Assembly (NCBI RefSeq): GCF_003058365.1
Contig: NZ_CP028858.1
Coordinates: 1,736,001 to 1,800,000 of the forward strand
From: Halococcoides cellulosivorans
GTDB lineage: Archaea; Halobacteriota; Halobacteria; Halobacteriales; Haloarculaceae
Direction: 5' to 3'
DNA length: 64,000 bases
Below are positions 58,398 to 64,000 of this stretch, piece by piece. The notes below the pieces were generated by a model. It searched no databases, was not told where the DNA came from, and was given only the letters and a program-made list of their open reading frames with translations. Numbering within the stretch: the stretch's first letter is position 1; each line of letters begins with the position of its first letter. Position numbers and translations under genes: made by a program.

Positions 58398-60320
58398 TCA
58401 CTCGGGATCCGCCAGCACGACGTGTCGGGGCTGATCCGCGAGGACTTCCCGGCCCCACGCGACGGTCTCGCGGAACGCCTCGGACCGGAAGAATTCGAGG
58501 GCGGACTCGCGATCGGTCCAGCGCGAGTCGATGAACGTGTTGGTGTCGTCGCCGACGTCGATCATGAGCCGACTCTCGCGGTGGCCGTCCATCTCCGCGA
58601 GTGTCTCACCGACGGTCTCGAAGGTCGCGACGAACTCCTCGCGGTGATCGGGTTGCACCCGGTAGAACAACCCGAGCGTCGTATAGCCGTCGTCGGGGCG
58701 GTCTTCGACTCCCGGAAGTCGGTCGAGGGCGTCGGCAACCGCACCAGCGTCGTCCAGTTCGTCCCAGAGCGTCACGACCGCCGCCGACCCCCCACCGTGT
58801 TCGCGATAGACCGTCGTCTCGTGGTGGCCCGCGCGGTCGGCAAACGGCTGGTCTGTGAGCGCGTCGGCCAACGCGTCGGGATCGGCCTCCGAGAACGCCA
58901 CGAGCGCGGTCACCTCGTCGTCGCGCGGGCGGCCCGCGAACACGTCCAGATCGTCGAGATCGGCCGTCTCGGTCGCACTCGCGGCCGTCCCCGCGATCGG
59001 GCCGCGCACGCCACCGGTGACGCCGTCGAGGTCGAGGAGAAAGCCTGCCGCGGTCGTCGCCGCGCGTTCGGCGTCCCAGCAACTGATGACCCGGGTTTCG
59101 CCGCCGGAGGCCCGGACGTACGTGCCCAAATGCGAGTCGTAGTGATCGAAGTTCGAACGGAGCGCCGCGACCGCGTCGTTCAACTCGCTCGCGTCGGCGT
59201 CGGCGGTCAGCGCCAGCACGTACCCCCCGTCGGCGGGCGGGTCGACGCCGAACCGGACGAGGACGGCCTCGATGTCGTCGGTCGCCTCGATCTGGTCGAA
59301 CGGGTCGTCGACGGTCTCGGGGCGCCCATCACCGCCGTTCGACGGGTGCTCACCGGCCTCGCCGTCGGGGTGAGCGTCCGACCCGTGGGCGTCGGTGTCG
59401 CCGCCGGGGTGGCCGTCGGCCTCGCCACCGTGACCGTGGGGGCCGCTCCCCGCGGACCCGGCGTCCGACTCGTGGTGGCCGTGCGAACCGCTGGCGGCCG
59501 CGTCGTCCGCCCCGGTCGACCCAGCCCCCGCCCCCGAGTCGCCAGCGGCCGCGATCCGGTCGCCCGCGAACACCGCGGGCAGGTCGGACGGTTCGATCTT
59601 CCGCCCGACGAAAAAGGGGCCGAACTCCGCGAACTGCGAGGTCGACGGGTCGAACCGCATCTCGTAGAGCAGGTCTTTCACGTCGGTCAGATCGTCGGCC
59701 CACAGCGTCACGCCCCACTCGTGGTCGTCGAACCCGATCGCCCCGGTGATCATCTGGGTGACCTTCCCCGCGTACTTCCGGCCGATCTCGCCGTGCTGTT
59801 CCATGTGCGCCGAGCGCTCTTCGAAGGGGAGATCGTACCAGTTCTGTTCTGGATCGCGGCGCTTGTCCATCGGGTAGAAGACGACGTGCTCGGCGTCGGG
59901 AATAGTGGGGTAGAGCCGCGAGTCGACGTAGCTCTGGATGCCCTCGCCGCCGGTCCCCTCGATCGCGGCCTCGAAGCGATCGGAGTAGCCCGAGGCCTCG
60001 GTGACCGACACGAACGAGTCGACCCGATCGGTCAGCCGACCGAGTGTCGAGCGCTGGGTCGCCCGATCGAGCGCGTCGATGTCGGCGGTCGTCGGGCGCA
60101 GGTGGACGATCAACAGGTCGGCGTCGGCCCCCACGATCGTGTAGATCGCACTCTGGCCCGCATCGGTGTCGAGGGCATCGGTGAGAAACGCCTGCGCCTC
60201 GTCGAGCAGGCGATCACGGGTGCGGTCGGGGGTGTCGGCCCAGCCGTCCCAGTCGATCGATCGAAAGTCGTGGAGGGCGTACCAGCCCTCGGCGGTCGTC
60301 GGCGGGTCGCGCGAATCCAT
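58398..60320 (-). CDS. Chlorite-dismutase-like haem protein (HemQ/PitA type) fused to ABM domain with histidine-rich linker
   Basis: The protein has 640 residues. Residues about 10-245 form the chlorite-dismutase/HemQ fold. Tyrosine 149 in VVFYPMDKRR sits where HemQ has its catalytic tyrosine, and histidine 176 in QHGEIGRKYAGKV fits the haem ligand. EWGVTLWADDLTDVKDLLYEMRFD and FGPFFVG complete the fold. A linker at about 258-335 has nine histidines (280-325) among glycine and aspartate. Two further ferredoxin-like domains follow. The last (about 535-640, LFYRVQPDHREEFVATFETVGETL) is an ABM monooxygenase-type domain. Haloarchaeal PitA combines the same two families. It probably makes haem from coproheme, with an added metal-binding part. 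Confidence 0.87.
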   Translation of the reverse strand: MDSRDPPTTAEGWYALHDFRSIDWDGWADTPDRTRDRLLDEAQAFLTDALDTDAGQSAIYTIVGADADLLIVHLRPTTADIDALDRATQRSTLGRLTDRVDSFVSVTEASGYSDRFEAAIEGTGGEGIQSYVDSRLYPTIPDAEHVVFYPMDKRRDPEQNWYDLPFEERSAHMEQHGEIGRKYAGKVTQMITGAIGFDDHEWGVTLWADDLTDVKDLLYEMRFDPSTSQFAEFGPFFVGRKIEPSDLPAVFAGDRIAAAGDSGAGAGSTGADDAAASGSHGHHESDAGSAGSGPHGHGGEADGHPGGDTDAHGSDAHPDGEAGEHPSNGGDGRPETVDDPFDQIEATDDIEAVLVRFGVDPPADGGYVLALTADADASELNDAVAALRSNFDHYDSHLGTYVRASGGETRVISCWDAERAATTAAGFLLDLDGVTGGVRGPIAGTAASATETADLDDLDVFAGRPRDDEVTALVAFSEADPDALADALTDQPFADRAGHHETTVYREHGGGSAAVVTLWDELDDAGAVADALDRLPGVEDRPDDGYTTLGLFYRVQPDHREEFVATFETVGETLAEMDGHRESRLMIDVGDDTNTFIDSRWTDRESALEFFRSEAFRETVAWGREVLADQPRHVVLADPE

Positions 60321-60389
60321 GGTCGGGGTTCGCCGCCGCCGACAAGGAAGGTTCCGGCGAGCGACGGCCTCGCCGGGATCGGACCGCGA

Positions 60390-62177
60390 CTACAACAGCA
60401 TCGGGCCGAACAACATCACCAGCAGTCCCGCCCCCATGACCAGTCCGATCGTCGTCGTGACGACGCGGACCGCCGACCGACTGTTGAACCGCGTGCGCGA
60501 GAGCACGCCCTCCGTGCCGACTCTGAGGAGGTGCCCACCGTCGAGCGGGAACGCCGGGATGCAGTTGAAAAACGCGAGATTGACGTTGACCCATCCGGTC
60601 CAGAACAGGACGTTCGCGAGCGTGAAGACCAGCCCACCCAGGCCCGCGAGCGGGCCCTCGATCACGTAGAAGTTCGCGACGGGGTCGATGAAGCCCGCGA
60701 AGCCCTCGCCCGCGCTCATCGGAAGCATGGCGACGAAGGGCAAGAACAGTATCGCCCCGAGTCGAAGCAGGAAGTCGCCGCTCACGAGGTCGGCCAGCGG
60801 CGTCTCGCTGGTCAGCGTCGCGGCGTAGCGCTCGGCGGGATACGTCTCCAGGCCCACCTCTCCGACCCCCGCGGAGCTGTATCCGGGCCGGAGGCCACCG
60901 ACACCCAGGTGTGGGTCCGAGGCATTCTCTGCGTCGGCGCCGAGTCTGACCGTCGCGGTCTCGCGCCCGCCGTCGAGCCGGTAGTACTCGATGTCGACAC
61001 GATCCTCGGGCGCGAAATTGGGCGCGCGGAATCGGTCGATGAAAGCCTCGTAGGAGACAACGCGCTCTCCGCCGAGACGCGTGATGACGACCGGATCGTC
61101 CGTTCCCAGGCCGGTCGCAGTCCCGAACGGCCCGTCGGGATCGACGCCGGCGGCGAGCGCACCGATCGGCACCGTCGCCGTCCCGCCGGAGGTCTCGATC
61201 CGGGCAAGGGAGTGGTTCTCGACGGCCGCCTCGAACTCCGCGGTCGTCCGAACGGTGGTTCCGTTGACGGCGTGGATCGTCGGCCCGCCGGAGGTGTTGA
61301 TCGGTTCGAACACCGCGGGGACGGCCCGGACGAGCATCACCGATCGGTCGAGGGCGACCTCGCGGCCGTCGGCCAGCCCCACCGTCACGCGGCGGTCCGA
61401 TTCGTTGGCGAGTGCAGCGTCGAACGCGTCGCGATCAGCGACCGCCTCGCCCTCGACGCTCGTGATCCGATCACCGAACGTGAGTCCGGCCTCGTCGGCC
61501 GGCGATCCCCGATAGGTCTGGCCGACTGGAACGCCGTCCGCGACGGCGACCGACCCCATGACCGGCCCGAACAACAAGAGGAGCGCGACGATCGTGATCG
61601 CGAGGTTGTTCGTGACGCCCGCGGCGAACATCCGGGCCTGCGCGCCGCGATCGGCGGCGATCTGGCTGTCCTCGTCTGGCGCGACGAACGCGCCCATCGG
61701 GATCGGGCCCAAAAAGACCAGGCCCAGCGAGTCGATATCGATGTCCTCGACCCGACAGAGCAGGCCGTGGCCGCCCTCGTGGACGACGAGTGCGACAAGG
61801 AGCGCCGCGACGATCGCCGGGGCGGCCGCCAGCGGGAGATATTCGTTGACCCCGGGGATGACGAGCATGTGCCGGGGCTGGTAGTCGAGTTGGATCGACG
61901 GGTTCTGGAGCAGATTCGCGATCGACGTCCCGATGACGCCGAACATCGCGACGGCCACGACCGCCGCGAAGCCCAGTCCGAGGTTGCCCCAGGCCCGCCA
62001 GAGTCGTTTCGGACCGGCGAGTCTGTCGAGAAGGTCGCGCCCGCGACCGGTGTGCAGCGTGATCAGCGGGCCGCTCACGTTGACCGACTCCGGCAGGCGA
62101 CCGGTCCGTTCGGCCCACATCGCGATCACCGACACCGCGATCAGGGCGACGAGCAGCCAGGTGAACGTCCCGACCAT
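60390..62177 (-). CDS. Site-2-type membrane metalloprotease with PDZ domains (M50)
   Basis: The start at 62177 gives 595 residues; an in-frame start at 62204 adds nine polar residues. The zinc motif HEGGHGLL lies in a hydrophobic helix (about 130-150), followed by more membrane segments. Two PDZ-like regions are at about 215-270 and 320-385. The second zinc ligand lies in FFNCIPAFPLDGGHLLRVGTEG (NxxPxxPLDGGH) near residue 540. Members cut membrane-embedded regulators or signal anchors inside the membrane. The substrate is unknown. It sits between the haem protein gene and a UPF0179 gene. Confidence 0.88.
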   Translation of the reverse strand: MVGTFTWLLVALIAVSVIAMWAERTGRLPESVNVSGPLITLHTGRGRDLLDRLAGPKRLWRAWGNLGLGFAAVVAVAMFGVIGTSIANLLQNPSIQLDYQPRHMLVIPGVNEYLPLAAAPAIVAALLVALVVHEGGHGLLCRVEDIDIDSLGLVFLGPIPMGAFVAPDEDSQIAADRGAQARMFAAGVTNNLAITIVALLLLFGPVMGSVAVADGVPVGQTYRGSPADEAGLTFGDRITSVEGEAVADRDAFDAALANESDRRVTVGLADGREVALDRSVMLVRAVPAVFEPINTSGGPTIHAVNGTTVRTTAEFEAAVENHSLARIETSGGTATVPIGALAAGVDPDGPFGTATGLGTDDPVVITRLGGERVVSYEAFIDRFRAPNFAPEDRVDIEYYRLDGGRETATVRLGADAENASDPHLGVGGLRPGYSSAGVGEVGLETYPAERYAATLTSETPLADLVSGDFLLRLGAILFLPFVAMLPMSAGEGFAGFIDPVANFYVIEGPLAGLGGLVFTLANVLFWTGWVNVNLAFFNCIPAFPLDGGHLLRVGTEGVLSRTRFNSRSAVRVVTTTIGLVMGAGLLVMLFGPMLL

Positions 62178-62229
62178 TGATTCAGAGGTCGACTGGCCCG
62201 GCAAAGAGGGTTGTGTCTGTGGAAGGGCC

Positions 62230-62679
62230 CTATTCGTCGGGGGGCGCGAGTTCGACCAGCGTCAGATCGCGATCGAGCATGCAGTAATCGTGCGGTGGGT
62301 CACCGATCACCGAGGCGATCTTTCGCGTCTCGTCGAACTCCAGACCGTCGGGCTCGCAGAGCGCGTGACTCGGGCAGTCGGTGTACTCACAGGGGCCTTC
62401 GAGCGTGACGGCACTCCCCGCGTACGCGCGTCGACTGGCGACATTCGCCTCGATCGGCGCGGGTTCGACCTCGACTGCGCGGACGCCGGCGTCGTGGACC
62501 GCACAGTCGAGGACGCTGCCGTCTTCGCGAACCTCCGTCACACGGTAACGGCGGCCCTCGACGAGGTTGAGACACTGATCGCGGTAGGGGCATCCGGCAC
62601 AGCCCTCGGCCTCGCCGTGGTAGACGAACTCCTGTCCCGGGTTGGCGAGTCGGGTCCCGACGAGCGTGATCGTCGCCAT
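62230..62679 (-). CDS. UPF0179 family protein
   Basis: The 149-residue protein starts MATITLVGTRLANPGQEFVYHG and has six cysteines in CAGCPYRDQC, DCAVHD, CEYTDCPSHALC and DYCML. These suggest one or two metal or iron-sulfur sites. This matches archaeal UPF0179, whose function is unknown. It lies between the site-2 protease and PAN genes on the same strand. Confidence 0.9.
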   Translation of the reverse strand: MATITLVGTRLANPGQEFVYHGEAEGCAGCPYRDQCLNLVEGRRYRVTEVREDGSVLDCAVHDAGVRAVEVEPAPIEANVASRRAYAGSAVTLEGPCEYTDCPSHALCEPDGLEFDETRKIASVIGDPPHDYCMLDRDLTLVELAPPDE

Positions 62680-62761
62680 CGTCGGCGCTTCGAGGTCACC
62701 CCCAGTAAGCCCACCGGTCCAAGACAGCGCCGACGAGCGACAGAACAGACCGCGACGCCCG

Positions 62762-63973
62762 TCAGGCGAACGTTCGGGAGATCGAGTCGTCGTCCTCTTC
62801 GTCCTGGATCTTCGCCCAGGCGTCGAGGAAGTCGCGATCGGTCACCTGGGTGCGGTCGTCACGGATCGCGAACATCCCGGCTTCGGTGCAGATCGCCTTG
62901 ACGTCCGCCCCCGACGCCTCGTCGGTGGCCTCCGCGAGGTGGGCGAAATCCACCGACTCGGCCAGATTCATGTTCCGAGTGTGGATCTCGAAGATCTGTT
63001 CGCGACCCTCGCGATCGGGTTTGGGTACCTCGATCAACCGATCGAACCGGCCCGGACGGAGGATTGCGCGATCGAGCATGTCGAACCGGTTGGTCGCGGC
63101 GATGATGCGGATCTCGCCGCGGTCTTCGAACCCGTCCATCTCACTCAACAGCTGCATCATCGTCCGCTGGACCTCGGCGTCGCCCGAGGTCTTCGAGTCG
63201 GTCCGTTTGGCGGCGATGGCGTCGATTTCGTCGATGAAGATCACCGCGGGTTCGTGCTGACGGGCCAGATCGAACAGGTCGCGGACGAGTTTCGCGCCCT
63301 CTCCGATGAACTTGTGGACCAACTCCGAGCCAGCCATCTTGATGAACGTGGCGTCGGTCTGGTTCGCGACGGCTTTCGCGAGCATCGTCTTGCCCGTGCC
63401 GGGCGGGCCGTGGAGGAGCACACCGCTGGGCGGGTCGATGCCGACCTCGTCGAACATCTCCGGGCGATCGAGTGGCATCTCGACGGTCTCGCGGACCTCC
63501 TCGATCTGGTCGTGGATCCCGCCGATGTCCTCGTAGCCCACGTCGGGGCTCTGATCGACCTGCATGACGCGGGCCCGCACGTCGGTCTCGTCGTCGAGCG
63601 ATTTGACGATCGACAGCGAGTTGTTCACCGCGACCCGGTCGTCGGGGTCGATCTCCGCGCGGAGTTCGTCGGTGACCTCGGTGAGCGCCTCCTGGTTGTT
63701 CCCATGTTGTTTGATGATGGCGCCGTCGTCGGTCATCTCCTGGACCGTCGCGACGAACAGTGGCGACTGTTTGAGCTTCTTGTTCTCGTGATTGAGGCGT
63801 TCGAGTTTCTGTTGAAACTTGTTGTTCTCGGCGTTCGCATCCAGCAGATCGTCACGCATCTCCTCGTTCTGGGACTTGAGCACCTCGATTTGCTCCTGCA
63901 GCGTCTCGATTTTCTCCTGTTTGGAAGCGTCCTCGTCGAACGGGAGTTCGACGTCGTCCACCGTGTCCGTCAT
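62762..63973 (-). CDS. pan: Proteasome-activating nucleotidase PAN
   Basis: The 403-residue AAA ATPase unfolds proteins and feeds them to the 20S proteasome. An N-terminal coiled coil (about 16-70) is followed by an OB domain. The ATPase domain has Walker A LLHGPPGTGKTMLAKAVAN, Walker B AVIFIDEIDAIAAKR and the second-region-of-homology arginines in FDMLDRAILRPGRFDRL. A helical end follows. The last residues are RTFA rather than the hydrophobic-tyrosine-X motif of many archaeal PANs; haloarchaeal PanA also ends this way. It is a single gene near the window edge. Confidence 0.96.
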   Translation of the reverse strand: MTDTVDDVELPFDEDASKQEKIETLQEQIEVLKSQNEEMRDDLLDANAENNKFQQKLERLNHENKKLKQSPLFVATVQEMTDDGAIIKQHGNNQEALTEVTDELRAEIDPDDRVAVNNSLSIVKSLDDETDVRARVMQVDQSPDVGYEDIGGIHDQIEEVRETVEMPLDRPEMFDEVGIDPPSGVLLHGPPGTGKTMLAKAVANQTDATFIKMAGSELVHKFIGEGAKLVRDLFDLARQHEPAVIFIDEIDAIAAKRTDSKTSGDAEVQRTMMQLLSEMDGFEDRGEIRIIAATNRFDMLDRAILRPGRFDRLIEVPKPDREGREQIFEIHTRNMNLAESVDFAHLAEATDEASGADVKAICTEAGMFAIRDDRTQVTDRDFLDAWAKIQDEEDDDSISRTFA

Positions 63974-64000
63974 TGACCTATTCGTAGCACTCGGCCGGTC

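Noticed and set aside
58115-58534. A 139-codon plus-strand frame between purC and the haem protein gene
   Set aside because: It overlaps the end of the haem protein gene and has the Arg/Pro/Ser-rich look of a shadow frame.
58422-62180. A 1252-codon open frame on the plus strand
   Set aside because: It runs antisense through the haem-protein and site-2-protease genes, both of which have recognisable motifs. Long antisense frames are expected in such GC-rich coding DNA.
62762-63973. PAN with a missing C-terminal hydrophobic-tyrosine-X motif as an oddity
   Set aside because: Haloarchaeal PanA proteins also end in a similar short sequence, so this is a lineage feature and not damage.

Overview
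The window is haloarchaeal chromosomal DNA. The proteins are very acidic, coding DNA is GC-rich, and many genes look leaderless, with an AT-rich box about 28-32 bases before the start codon. The gene set is archaeal: class I LysRS, aIF2-alpha, L44e, S27e, S3Ae, GatE, Pus10, KEOPS Pcc1, RtcB, PAN and Nop10. The secreted GH5 cellulase cluster would fit a polysaccharide-degrading genus such as Halorhabdus or a relative; that genus guess is inference only.

Layout. 1-1.9 kb: end of lysS, a small membrane protein, a 24-base tandem repeat and an M29 aminopeptidase. 1.9-3.7 kb: an AT-rich island with a two-helix membrane protein, then decayed tRNA-end copies beside tRNA-Arg(TCT). 3.8-8.7 kb: a DUF373 protein, a ferredoxin divergent from a winged-helix regulator, dcd, a ThiR-like HTH-ThiN regulator, a gene-poor stretch and a universal stress protein. 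8.7-11 kb: the translation operon rpl44e-rps27e-aIF2-alpha-nop10-pac2. 11-13.6 kb: a threonine-synthase-like protein lacking its cofactor lysine, an unknown gene and a sugar isomerase. 13.7-19.9 kb: three secreted proteins (two GH5 cellulases and a beta-propeller/PKD protein), each ending in the same dockerin-like calcium-binding module. 20.1 kb: tRNA-Gly(TCC) with a trail of 3'-end copies. 21-38.6 kb: a zinc ribbon, a LeuRS with a degenerate KMSKS motif, nth, leuB-type dehydrogenase, TrkA with a stand-alone RAM protein, pus10-trmJ, an HD protein, gatE and a methyltransferase. 38.6-46 kb: rtcB, a secreted phospholipase-D-like protein, a HEAT-repeat protein and the rps15-recJ-like-pcc1-rps3ae operon. 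46-47.5 kb: a pilin-like surface protein.

47.6-51.9 kb: an integrated element at tRNA-Ala(GGC). It is bounded by a perfect 33-base direct repeat inside about 100 bases of imperfect repeat. It carries a tyrosine integrase broken by an in-frame TGA and a tight three-gene operon. The middle gene of that operon ends in an Abi_C/HEPN-like domain with an R-x4-H motif. This operon is the best candidate in the window for an undescribed, possibly anti-viral, system. A RelE-type toxin-antitoxin pair follows at 52 kb.

52.7-64 kb: core genes again. These are the rpl11 / rpl1-rpl10-rpl12 ribosomal stalk genes with a structured leader, a TctA-like permease, purC, a chlorite-dismutase-like haem protein fused to an ABM domain through a histidine-rich linker, a site-2-type protease, a UPF0179 protein and PAN.

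All three tRNA genes have copies of their 3' ends, or related T-arm-like sequence, plus clusters of short hairpins on their downstream side. This suggests repeated integration and loss of mobile DNA at these sites.
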